Shown here: in pieces, positions 22,705-29,255 of the stretch | Position numbering within the stretch: position 1 is the stretch's first letter | Layout of the letters: every line of letters begins with the position of its first letter | Source of the DNA: a virus | Reading direction: 5' to 3' (one strand) | Virus record (IMG/VR): IMGVR_UViG_3300008448_000441 | Location: 1 to 29,255 of that record | Length of the DNA: 29,255 bases | Notes under the pieces: generated by a model | What the model was told of the DNA's origin: nothing | What the model saw: only the letters and a program-made list of their open reading frames with translations | The model's database searches: none | Translations under genes and position numbers: made by a program

Positions 22705-23754
22705 ATGGAAAATTTACCTATTTATAAATTAGTAATAGATGATAGTGATGAGTTAGGAGTGGATTATATCGCTTTAGTAGATAGTCCTGCCATAGAAAAA
22801 ACATGGTTTGCTTTTAAAGAACATAACTTTGAAAGTTATACTGACTATCCAAAACAAGCGAGTGAAAATGCTAAGATAGCTTTAAGATATGCAGAAGAAA
22901 ACGGATGGGGTGATTGCTTAGAAGCAACAGGAAAAGCAAGAGCCAATCAATTAGCAAATGGTGAAGCCATTTCACGTGATACGATTTCACGCATGGCATC
23001 ATTTGAAAGGCATAGGCAAAATAGTCAAAAGGCATTAGGTGATGGATGCGGTAGGCTTGCATGGTTAGCATGGGGAGGTGATGCGGGTATTGAATGGGCG
23101 CAAAGAAAACTTGAGCAAATTGATAGACAAGAAATGGTTGTTAATCCACGTGCCGGTGAAAGTAAAGACGAATTTATACCTCGTTGCATAGGTGTTGAGG
23201 TTGGTAACGGAATAGACCAGGAACAAGCGACTGCTATTTGTTATAGCAAATGGGAAAACAAAGGAATGAATGCACAATTTAAATTCTTTGCAAATCATGA
23301 AAGACGTTTAATATCTGGTCCACTTATGATATCGGATTTGCCAATTTATCGTGCCGATGAAAGTGGTGAGTACTATGTTGTATTTGATAAAGAGCAAATT
23401 GAAAAGATAGCACAAAGATTTTTCAAAAAAGGTTACAGCCATAATGTAAATATGATGCATGATCCTGAAAGGCAAGTGAACGGAGTGTACATGGTTGAGT
23501 CTTTTATTATTGATAAAACAAGAGGTATTAAAACACCAGAAGGCTATCCAACATTAACAGAGGGTTCATGGTTTGGAACTTTTAAAGTAGATAATAATGA
23601 AGTTTGGAATGACTTTATCCGTACAGGAGTTTTTAAAGGGTTTAGTGTTGAGGGTGCTTTTGCACATCGCAAAGTAACTGAAAAGCCAATGACTGAAATA
23701 GAAAAGATAGCAGATAGAATACAATCATTAAGACAAAAAATAAAAAATATTTAA
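22705..23754 (+). CDS. XkdF-like prohead protease with inserted modules
   Basis: A 349-aa probable head maturation protease. Residues 1-45 (LPIYKLVIDDS, VDYIALVDSPAIEKTWFAF) and 194-320 (ERRLISGPLMISDLPIYR, YYVVFDKEQIEKIAQRFF, NVNMMHD, GSWFGTF, GFSVEGAF) match XkdF-type serine protease proteins; Ser314 in GFSVEGAF and His252 are candidate active-site residues. Between them lie two extra modules. Residues ~48-140 (YPKQASENAKIALRYAEENG, KARANQLANGEAISRDTI, GCGRLAWLAWGGDAG) resemble a domain found in assorted phage structural proteins. Residues ~149-184 carry GESKDEFIPRC with ATAICYSKW. It lies before the scaffold and capsid genes, as expected. Confidence 0.75.
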   Translation: MENLPIYKLVIDDSDELGVDYIALVDSPAIEKTWFAFKEHNFESYTDYPKQASENAKIALRYAEENGWGDCLEATGKARANQLANGEAISRDTISRMASFERHRQNSQKALGDGCGRLAWLAWGGDAGIEWAQRKLEQIDRQEMVVNPRAGESKDEFIPRCIGVEVGNGIDQEQATAICYSKWENKGMNAQFKFFANHERRLISGPLMISDLPIYRADESGEYYVVFDKEQIEKIAQRFFKKGYSHNVNMMHDPERQVNGVYMVESFIIDKTRGIKTPEGYPTLTEGSWFGTFKVDNNEVWNDFIRTGVFKGFSVEGAFAHRKVTEKPMTEIEKIADRIQSLRQKIKNI

Positions 23755-23759
23755 CAATA

Positions 23760-23767
23760 GGTACTTA
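23760..23767 (+). promoter_or_regulatory. GGTACTTA motif, copy 4
   Basis: Exact GGTACTTA in the 28-base gap between protease and scaffold genes, 15 bases before the ATG at 23783, the most distant spacing of the five. Confidence 0.45.
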
Positions 23768-23782
23768 TTAAAAAGCAAAGCA

Positions 23783-24385
23783 ATGGAAAATAAAAAACAA
23801 AGTTTTAAAGAAGTGTTTTCGGATATGAAAGATTTATTCAAAGATATTTTCAAAGATGAAATATTAAATCAAAAATTTGCTGACTATAAAGCAAAAGATG
23901 GTTCAATAGTAAGAACAGATACTGAAGAGATCGCAGTAGGTTCAAAGTTGCAAGTTATAACACCCGATGGTGTTATGGATGTACCGGCAGAAGTAACTGA
24001 AATGGTTATCATGGTAGGTGAAGCAATGATGAAAATCTACGTTGAGAATGGAGTGGTAAAAGGAATGGAGCCATACATGGAAGAAGTAGAAGAAGAGATG
24101 CCACAAGAAATGGCAAATAATAAAGAAGAGTTTGAAGCAAAGTTTGCTGAGTTAAATGAAAGACTTTCAAAAATTGAATCAGCATTAGGTTTGGCTAATC
24201 AAGCAATGGAGCAAGCACAAGCTACTATCAACACTCAAAACGATTTAAACAGAAAACTATTTGCTTTAATTGAAAAGGTTGCAGGTGCTCCAAGTGTCGA
24301 ACCTAAATCAACTGCAAAGGAAAACTTTAAAAAAACAAATACAACTACTTCATTAGAAGAGTTTAGAAAATTAGCATTTAAATAA
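23783..24385 (+). CDS. Capsid scaffolding protein
   Basis: A 200-aa acidic protein with the make-up of a scaffold: a helical N-terminus, a small beta-type domain at ~45-95 (VRTDTEEIAVGSKLQVITPD, VMDVPAEVTEM), a strongly acidic linker (EEVEEEMPQEM) and a long coiled coil (residues ~115-165: EFEAKFAELNERLSKIESAL), then a basic tail (SLEEFRKLAFK) likely to bind the capsid. The adjacent protease would remove it during maturation. It ends 32 bases before the major capsid ATG. Confidence 0.75.
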   Translation: MENKKQSFKEVFSDMKDLFKDIFKDEILNQKFADYKAKDGSIVRTDTEEIAVGSKLQVITPDGVMDVPAEVTEMVIMVGEAMMKIYVENGVVKGMEPYMEEVEEEMPQEMANNKEEFEAKFAELNERLSKIESALGLANQAMEQAQATINTQNDLNRKLFALIEKVAGAPSVEPKSTAKENFKKTNTTTSLEEFRKLAFK

Positions 24386-24417
24386 CAAAAATAAATAACA
24401 ACTAAAAACAAAACAAA

Positions 24418-25383
24418 ATGGCATTTTCATTAGGCACAATGACCGCTTATATTGAAGAAAATAAAGCGGACTTAATCACCAAAGCAATCCTTGGTGCAAA
24501 AACATTAGGATTAGGAGTAGATATCAGAACAGGTATCAAATCTTCTGCAAAGATTCCAGTATTAGAATCAACTGTACCATTTCAATCACTTGCTTGTTCT
24601 TTTACCTCTTCGGGTACTACAACAATCAATCAAATTGAAATTGCAACTGTAGGTATTCAATTTTCAGAGCAATTCTGTTTAAATGACTTGAATGTATACT
24701 TTACACAAAAGTATTTACCAGCAGGATCAAATGTAGATTCAATGTCAATTGCACAACAAATCATTGACAGAAAAATAGCACAAGTAGCACGTAACGTAGA
24801 ACAAATGATCTGGCAAGGTAAAACAACTTACACTAACTCAACTGTTTTAAAACAGATGAATGGTTGGCTTGCTACTATTGATGCAGGTTCACCAGTTACT
24901 GCAACAGCATCTACTTTGAACTCAACAAATGTATTAACTATATTTGATGACATTTATTCAAAAGTTCCAGCTGCTGCAATTGCAAATGAGCCAATCGTTG
25001 CTTTCTGTGGTTATGATACTTTCAGAATTTTAGCTGCTAAGATTACTTCTACTTACGGAATTTATGGTTCTCAATACAACACTGATGGTGTTTGGAATAA
25101 TTGGGAGTTAATGTACCCAGGTACTAACATGAAGGTTATTGCCGTTAGCGGATTAAATAACGATAACCCAGTTGATACAGGTAGTTTGCCTACTCCAGCA
25201 CGTAATCGTGTTATTGCAACTTACGCTTCTAACTTAGTTTATGGAACAGATCTACAATCTGATACTGATACCATAGAAAGTTGGTTCTCTCAAGATGACC
25301 GAGTATATAAGGTCTTCGGTAGTTTTAGAGCAGGTTGTGCAGTAAAATTCATCGATCATGTAGTACAATATACAAACTCTTAA
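24418..25383 (+). CDS. Major capsid protein
   Basis: A 321-aa protein in the expected place after protease and scaffold. It opens MAFSLGTMTAYIEENKADLI, has a central ARNVEQMIWQGKTTYTNS segment resembling the HK97-fold spine and P-domain, and ends with VFGSFRAGCAVKFIDHVVQY. Codon choice here is notably uniform and the A-rich leader lacks any Shine-Dalgarno, as in highly expressed Bacteroidota genes. A GNRA-loop hairpin follows the stop. I read it as an HK97-fold shell subunit; fold not verifiable by eye. Confidence 0.78.
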   Translation: MAFSLGTMTAYIEENKADLITKAILGAKTLGLGVDIRTGIKSSAKIPVLESTVPFQSLACSFTSSGTTTINQIEIATVGIQFSEQFCLNDLNVYFTQKYLPAGSNVDSMSIAQQIIDRKIAQVARNVEQMIWQGKTTYTNSTVLKQMNGWLATIDAGSPVTATASTLNSTNVLTIFDDIYSKVPAAAIANEPIVAFCGYDTFRILAAKITSTYGIYGSQYNTDGVWNNWELMYPGTNMKVIAVSGLNNDNPVDTGSLPTPARNRVIATYASNLVYGTDLQSDTDTIESWFSQDDRVYKVFGSFRAGCAVKFIDHVVQYTNS

Positions 25384-25393
25384 TTAATTAACT

Positions 25394-25414
25394 AAGGGGC
25401 GCAAGCCCCTTTTA
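25394..25414 (+). terminator. Hairpin after the major capsid gene
   Basis: AAGGGGC (25394-25400), a GCAA tetraloop and GCCCCTT (25405-25411) form a perfect 7-bp stem ending in TTTT before AAAA. The short T-run makes it a weak terminator or an mRNA-stabilising 3' hairpin for the capsid message. Confidence 0.65.
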
Positions 25415-25428
25415 AAATACTATAAAAT

Positions 25429-25938
25429 ATGCCTTGTACAATAATTGAAGGAATCACACTTGACTGCCGACAAGGTGCTGGCGGTATCAAGAAATTATAC
25501 TTAACTGAATTTGCAAATGTAAGTTCAATCACTCAATCTTCAGGAGCAGTTACTGCAATTACTATGGCAAGTGGTAAAAAGTTTTGGACTGTTGAAGTTG
25601 AATTAGAAGATGCGCAATTAAACGAAGATGCAACTGTATCTATTGAGAATGGAACAACTTTCTACGCTCAAACACTTACATTCAGTGTTTACAAAATGAC
25701 TGCTAAAAATCGTAATATCGTTCGTCTATTAACACAAAATAGATTAATGGTTATTGCTCAAGATGCAGACGATGTATATCACTTATTAGGTGAAACGAGA
25801 GCAATGCATTTAACTGCAAGCGCATCAACAACAGGTAAAGCAATGGGTGATAAAAATGGTTATTCAATTACCTTAACCGGTAAAGAGCCATTACCTGCTA
25901 ACAAAGTAAACTCTGGCATTATTGCTGGTTTATTATAA
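25429..25938 (+). CDS. Major tail tube-like protein
   Basis: A 169-aa beta-rich protein (TIIEGITLDCRQGAGGIKKLYL at the start; NIVRLLTQNRLMVIAQDADD in the middle; DKNGYSITLTGKEPLPA near the end). This Cys-Arg-GGIK opening with a beta-sandwich body is the pattern I associate with Bacteroidota phage tail-tube proteins. It is bracketed by hairpins at 25394-25414 and 25958-25987, fitting a separately abundant transcript. An alternative is a capsid decoration protein, given its place right after the major capsid gene. Placement of a tube gene between capsid and portal is unusual. Confidence 0.62.
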   Translation: MPCTIIEGITLDCRQGAGGIKKLYLTEFANVSSITQSSGAVTAITMASGKKFWTVEVELEDAQLNEDATVSIENGTTFYAQTLTFSVYKMTAKNRNIVRLLTQNRLMVIAQDADDVYHLLGETRAMHLTASASTTGKAMGDKNGYSITLTGKEPLPANKVNSGIIAGLL

Positions 25939-25957
25939 TCTCTGTTTTATTTGGTTA

Positions 25958-25987
25958 AGAAGGTAGCCCGTAAGCTACCTTTTTTTG
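25958..25987 (+). terminator. Rho-independent terminator
   Basis: AGGTAGC (25961-25967), loop CCGTAA and GCTACCT (25974-25980) form a perfect 7-bp stem, extendable by one A-T pair, followed by a T-run to 25986. This is the strongest terminator of the window and closes the capsid/tube transcript. Confidence 0.82.
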
Positions 25988-26006
25988 TTTTAAAATAATT
26001 ATATTT

Positions 26007-26014
26007 GGTACTTA
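26007..26014 (+). promoter_or_regulatory. GGTACTTA motif, copy 5
   Basis: Exact GGTACTTA seven bases before the ATG at 26022 and 20 bases after the terminator. It overlaps a TATATTTG (26000-26007) that matches the -7 promoter box, but no TTTG lies at the right distance upstream. Confidence 0.45.
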
Positions 26015-26021
26015 TTATTAA

Positions 26022-26420
26022 ATGCAAATAATAAATAAAAATTCAAACAATTATTTGATTTTCACTTTAAGTGAAAAAGTTACTTTGACTAATCCTTATT
26101 ACTTGTTTTCATTCAAGCATCAAGTTGAAATGAATCCAATTAACTTTATTACGTTTGATGTATCTTTATACAAAGATAGATACAATAAATTTTTAATTAC
26201 TGAAACTACAGGCACTACCACATTAACAAGTGGGATTGTTTCATTAGCAGAAACAGGTTTTTATGAGTACGCTATTTATGAGCAAGTAAGTTCAACTAAT
26301 TTAGACTTAACTCAAACAGGAAATCTTTTAGAAATAGGAATGGTAAAAGTGAATAGTAATAAACCGATATACATAGAATACGATAACGAGCCGAAAACAA
26401 TTAAGACTTATGGAGAATAA
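26022..26420 (+). CDS. Beta-rich structural protein of unknown role
   Basis: A 132-aa protein with NNYLIFTLSEKVTLTNPYYLF, a central FDVSLYKDRYNKFLITET, and FYEYAIYEQVSSTNLD, a pattern seen in small virion-associated proteins of Bacteroidota phages. No membrane helix. It is the first gene after the strong terminator, with the fifth GGTACTTA motif before its start, and overlaps the portal gene by 11 bases. A neck or decoration role is possible, but there is no direct evidence. Confidence 0.6.
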   Translation: MQIINKNSNNYLIFTLSEKVTLTNPYYLFSFKHQVEMNPINFITFDVSLYKDRYNKFLITETTGTTTLTSGIVSLAETGFYEYAIYEQVSSTNLDLTQTGNLLEIGMVKVNSNKPIYIEYDNEPKTIKTYGE

Positions 26421-28302
26421 ATTATACGAAGTTATCAATCTTAAATTACAGGCACATAAAACACCTGTATTTAAAGAAGAAAAACAAAAAGAATGGATTA
26501 TCTATGGAGCAGATAGAGAGGGCGGTTATTACAATAATTACCCAGCTTACTTATTATACTTGTACAATCGTTCTTCTAAACATAACTCTTTTATCAATGG
26601 TAAGGTACTTTATATTTGCGGTGCTGGTGTTGGATTTGATTCTGATGGCTTAACACTACAAGATATAGCATTAGCAAATGACTTTATAAATAAAGAGAAT
26701 GCGAATTACGATACATTAAAAGATATAGTTAAAAAATGTGTTTTAGATAAAAAACTTTTTGGTGGTTACTATTTAGAAATTATTTGGAATAAGGCAGGCA
26801 CTAACTTTGAGATATTACATTTTCCTTATAACAATTTAAGAAAGGCAAAGGATGGGGATGGGTATTGGTATTCAAAAGATTGGAGCAAACAAAAGCAAAG
26901 TGCAGAAGATACCGATTTGGAATATATTGAATTATTCAATCCCGAAGAGCCAAAAGGCAGACAAATATTTGTCGCAAAGGAATACAGACCTGACTTAGAT
27001 GCTTACCCATTACCTGACTATGTTGCATCAACTGTTTATGCAGAGGTGGATGTTGAGTTATCCAATTACAGATTAAATGCTATAAAAAGTGGTTTCAATG
27101 CAGGTACTATTTTAAACTTTGCAAATGGCAGGCCAACAGATGAAGAGAGAGAAGTAATTGAAACAAAGCTAAAAGAAAAGTTTACATCAACAGATAGAGC
27201 GAATAGTCTATTAATTACTTTTAGTCAAACAGAAGCGAGTAAACCAACTATTGAACACTTAACACCTCAAAATGTAGACGAGCAGTTAAATGGTTTAAAC
27301 GACCAGGTAATACAAGAATTAATTATCGGACATCACATTCCAAATCCATTATTGGTAGGTATCAAAACATCGGGTGAATTAGGAACAAAGGACCAGTTAA
27401 ATGATAGTTATGAGTTGTATAAAAACACTTACATCATACCTAACCAAAGAGAAATTGAAAGAGATTTTAATTACCTTTTAAAACTTAAAGGATTTGTTAA
27501 TCGTGTTTACTTAAAAGAATTAGACCCTATTGAAGAGCAGTTACCGGTAGAAGAAAAAATAAAGGTAATGACTAAAAATGAGGTTCGTGAAATGTACGGA
27601 TTACCTCCAATAGAAGAAGAAGTAAAGCCGATTGTTTCAAGTGCTATTCATAGGTTTGATGATACATGTGAACATTCATTTGCAAGTGAAAGTGAAGTTG
27701 ATGAAATCATTGATGTATTTATGTTATTCGGAGATGATGTAACCAACTATGAAATAGTAGAAGAAGATATAAATAAAGAGTTTTCATTTGCTGAAGTTAC
27801 ACCTTTATCAACTGTTTTAAAACGTGATATTATTGCGCTATTAGAGAAAGATCCTTTATTGGATGACAAAACAATAGCCGATACATTACGAGTAAAAGAG
27901 GATAGAGTTCGTGACATCATGGATACACTTGTAAAGGATAAGCAAATTAATGTAAAAGAAAAAAACATAGGTGGACAGAAAAAAGCCATTAGAGTTCCAA
28001 CACGTGATGCTATAAAAGTGGTTAAGGATTTAGGCAGTGATGCAGAAGATTATAAAATCATGTACACTTATGAGTGGAGGCCAGGAGTAAAACCTGACAT
28101 TAGAGATTCAAGAGAATTTTGTTCAAAGTTATTAAGAGCAAATAAAATGTATAGCAGAGCGCAAATAGAACAGATTAGTAATATAGTAGGTTGGGATGTT
28201 TGGAATTATCGAGGTGGATGGTGGACACGTAAAGGCGGTAAGGTTACTACAAGATTTTGCAGACATATTTGGAGTTCAAAATTAGTAAAAGTTAAAAAAT
28301 AA
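26410..28302 (+). CDS. Portal protein with C-terminal winged-helix and MuF-like parts
   Basis: A 630-aa protein. Residues ~1-420 resemble phage portals: NRSSKHNSFINGKVLYICGAG, DKKLFGGYYLEIIWN, FNAGTILNF, and the long stem region LIGHHIPNPLLVG-type loop ending in TKNEVREMYGLPPIEEE. Residues ~467-520 add a winged-helix-like module (LLEKDPLLDDKTIADTLRV). Residues ~548-630 add a Cys-containing end (DIRDSREFCSKLLRANKMYS, GGWWTRKG, TRFCRHIWSS) reminiscent of the MuF minor head protein. The portal ring would be the packaging entry and tail attachment vertex. It is coupled to the connector gene by TAATGG. Confidence 0.8.
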   Translation: MENKLYEVINLKLQAHKTPVFKEEKQKEWIIYGADREGGYYNNYPAYLLYLYNRSSKHNSFINGKVLYICGAGVGFDSDGLTLQDIALANDFINKENANYDTLKDIVKKCVLDKKLFGGYYLEIIWNKAGTNFEILHFPYNNLRKAKDGDGYWYSKDWSKQKQSAEDTDLEYIELFNPEEPKGRQIFVAKEYRPDLDAYPLPDYVASTVYAEVDVELSNYRLNAIKSGFNAGTILNFANGRPTDEEREVIETKLKEKFTSTDRANSLLITFSQTEASKPTIEHLTPQNVDEQLNGLNDQVIQELIIGHHIPNPLLVGIKTSGELGTKDQLNDSYELYKNTYIIPNQREIERDFNYLLKLKGFVNRVYLKELDPIEEQLPVEEKIKVMTKNEVREMYGLPPIEEEVKPIVSSAIHRFDDTCEHSFASESEVDEIIDVFMLFGDDVTNYEIVEEDINKEFSFAEVTPLSTVLKRDIIALLEKDPLLDDKTIADTLRVKEDRVRDIMDTLVKDKQINVKEKNIGGQKKAIRVPTRDAIKVVKDLGSDAEDYKIMYTYEWRPGVKPDIRDSREFCSKLLRANKMYSRAQIEQISNIVGWDVWNYRGGWWTRKGGKVTTRFCRHIWSSKLVKVKK

Positions 28303-28865
28303 TGGCAACAATACTTTTAGTCACTGCGACTTACATAAAAGACTATACACCAATTGATCCTAATGTTGATGAAAAATATATCCGCATAGCAATTGAAGAA
28401 GCGCAAAAGATTCACATACGTGAATACATTGGCAGTGGTTTATACGATGAAATAATAGGGCAAGTAAACAACAACACTATAAGTGCTTTAAATACTACCT
28501 TATTAGACAATTATATTATTCCTGCTTTGAAGTGGTGGGCAGTAGTTGAGGTAATTCCATTCTTAGTTTATAAGATGACTAACAAATCAATAGTAACAAA
28601 GAATAGTGATAACAGTTCAACCATTGAGAGAACACAATTAGACTTCTTAACCAATACAGCAAGCGACAAAGCACAATACCACACACAAAGGTTAATTGAT
28701 TACTTAATGGAATACTCTGATGTATATCCATTATACGATAATCCTGGAGATGGTTTTGATACTATTATTCCACGTTCAAACAGTTATGATAGTGGCATTT
28801 GGTTAGGGCAACAAAGAGAATATATTAGCTATGAAGAAAAGTTTGAAAAAAGATATAAAAAGTAA
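28302..28865 (+). CDS. Head-tail connector protein (DUF6712-like)
   Basis: A 187-aa mostly helical protein with YIRIAIEEAQKIHIREYIGSGLYDEI at ~25-50, WWAVVEVIPFLVYKMTNKSI in the middle and RLIDYLMEYSDVYPLYDNPG near the end. These match the DUF6712 style of connector found next to portal genes in Bacteroidota phages. It would attach under the portal as an adaptor. Its start overlaps the portal stop by one base, and a small basic frame starts inside its 3' end. Confidence 0.7.
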   Translation: MATILLVTATYIKDYTPIDPNVDEKYIRIAIEEAQKIHIREYIGSGLYDEIIGQVNNNTISALNTTLLDNYIIPALKWWAVVEVIPFLVYKMTNKSIVTKNSDNSSTIERTQLDFLTNTASDKAQYHTQRLIDYLMEYSDVYPLYDNPGDGFDTIIPRSNSYDSGIWLGQQREYISYEEKFEKRYKK

Positions 28866-28965
28866 AAAGGAATTGAAGTTTGATAAAAAAGTTCAATGCT
28901 TAAAAAAGTGTTTAAATGATAACATTAAACCAGGTAATAAAGAACCTAAACAATATAGCAAATAG
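28831..28965 (+). CDS. Small lysine-rich protein
   Basis: A 44-aa frame (MKKSLKKDIKSKKELKF, with CLKKC near residue 23-27) starting inside the connector gene (35-base overlap) and running 50 bases into the next gene. Very basic. Not recognised. The heavy overlaps and simple composition leave open that it is chance in A-rich DNA. Confidence 0.35.
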   Translation: MKKSLKKDIKSKKELKFDKKVQCLKKCLNDNIKPGNKEPKQYSK

Positions 28966-29255
28966 TCACTATCAGATATCATCTTTTGGTAATGGTAGTG
29001 TAGCAGAGTTTGCAACAAGTGGCATAACAAATTATCCTGCAATGTGGGTTGATTACCAACCAGCACAGGTGCAAGGTAGAAGCTATACTCATGTAGTTAC
29101 TGTTTATATTGCAGATAGACTTATTAAAGGTAAAAAAAATGAGTTAGAAGTATTAAGTGATGTTCAGCAAATCTGTTTAGATATTATTGCACAATGCCAA
29201 TCAAATATTTATGGTAGGAGTTTGGTTAGTGATAATGTAACTTTAAATCCATTTT
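28916..29255 (+). CDS. Neck/tail-terminator-like protein, truncated by window end
   Basis: At least 113 codons, open at the window edge, so no stop is seen. It begins MITLNQVIKNLNNIANSHY and contains NYPAMWVDYQP, then VVTVYIADRLIKGKKNELEVLSDVQQICLDII. The pattern of a MW(V/I)D strand followed by an aspartate-rich SD helix is common in a Bacteroidota phage family placed after the connector, which I read as the tail terminator or neck protein. The ATG lies inside the small basic frame. Function is by position and family style. Confidence 0.6.
   Translation, partial: MITLNQVIKNLNNIANSHYQISSFGNGSVAEFATSGITNYPAMWVDYQPAQVQGRSYTHVVTVYIADRLIKGKKNELEVLSDVQQICLDIIAQCQSNIYGRSLVSDNVTLNPF

Noticed and set aside
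22871-23298. Antisense frames within the prohead protease gene
   Set aside because: No motif, and they lie wholly inside a well-supported gene.
26595-26640. GGTACTTTATATTTG in the portal gene as a motif/promoter
   Set aside because: One mismatch to GGTACTTA, lies within coding sequence with no start nearby, and the TATATTTG lacks a TTTG at promoter distance.
27747-27989. Antisense Ser-rich frame in the portal gene
   Set aside because: Composition reflects the reverse complement of Glu/Lys/Asp codons in the portal.
1-29255. CRISPR array, tRNA or insertion sequence
   Set aside because: No regularly spaced direct repeats, cloverleaf-like block or transposase with terminal repeats was seen; the only mobile-type gene is the HNH endonuclease.

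Overview
This 29.3 kb window is a segment of a tailed (siphovirus-like) bacteriophage or prophage. All convincing genes lie on the + strand, tightly packed and often overlapping by 1 to 46 bases. The host is probably a member of Bacteroidota. The DNA is AT-rich, starts are preceded by A-rich tracts rather than Shine-Dalgarno sequences, and promoter-like sites match the Bacteroidota pattern TTTG-N19/21-TAnnTTTG. Many proteins (DUF3310, the tail-tube, connector and portal types) have the look of Bacteroidota phage families. No integrase, repressor, endolysin or tRNA is visible, so lifestyle and ends are undetermined.

Layout. (1) 3-2027: recombination module: ERF annealing protein, YqaJ-type exonuclease, NinG, and a small unknown. 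(2) 2046-4229: one polypeptide joining an SNF2-like helicase/ATPase to a beta-class DNA amino-methyltransferase. (3) 4230-5859: a Bacteroidota-type promoter, a structured leader with a possible leader peptide, and a replication-initiator-like gene carrying 10-bp-phased AACCCAAA repeats (candidate origin), followed by an unknown partner. (4) 5947-6806: a second promoter and very small overlapping genes, including a ribbon-helix-helix-like protein. (5) 6803-13637: a sigma/HTH-like regulator, then a translationally coupled cassette of glycosyltransferases and two FkbM methyltransferases with an embedded HNH endonuclease, then small accessory genes including two membrane proteins and DUF3310. (6) 13643-29255: packaging and virion genes in an unusual order: small and large terminase, tail assembly chaperone with a probable -1 frameshift, tail completion protein, two large tail/baseplate proteins, tape measure, prohead protease, scaffold, major capsid, tail tube, beta-rich structural protein, portal, head-tail connector, and a neck/tail-terminator-like gene cut by the window end.

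How it fits together. ERF plus the exonuclease would give homologous recombination. The methyltransferase fusion may protect phage DNA from restriction. The initiator gene may carry its own origin, as lambda O does. The glycosyltransferase/FkbM cassette probably builds and methylates a glycan on a virion protein, the cell surface or another acceptor; the acceptor cannot be read from the sequence.

The signals most worth checking are the phased repeats in the initiator gene, an 8-base motif GGTACTTA found five times just ahead of genes in the 12.9-26 kb region, the T9 slippery site in the tail chaperone pair, the glycan cassette, and the switchable leader upstream of the initiator. Gene functions are called from motifs read by eye; no database search was possible.
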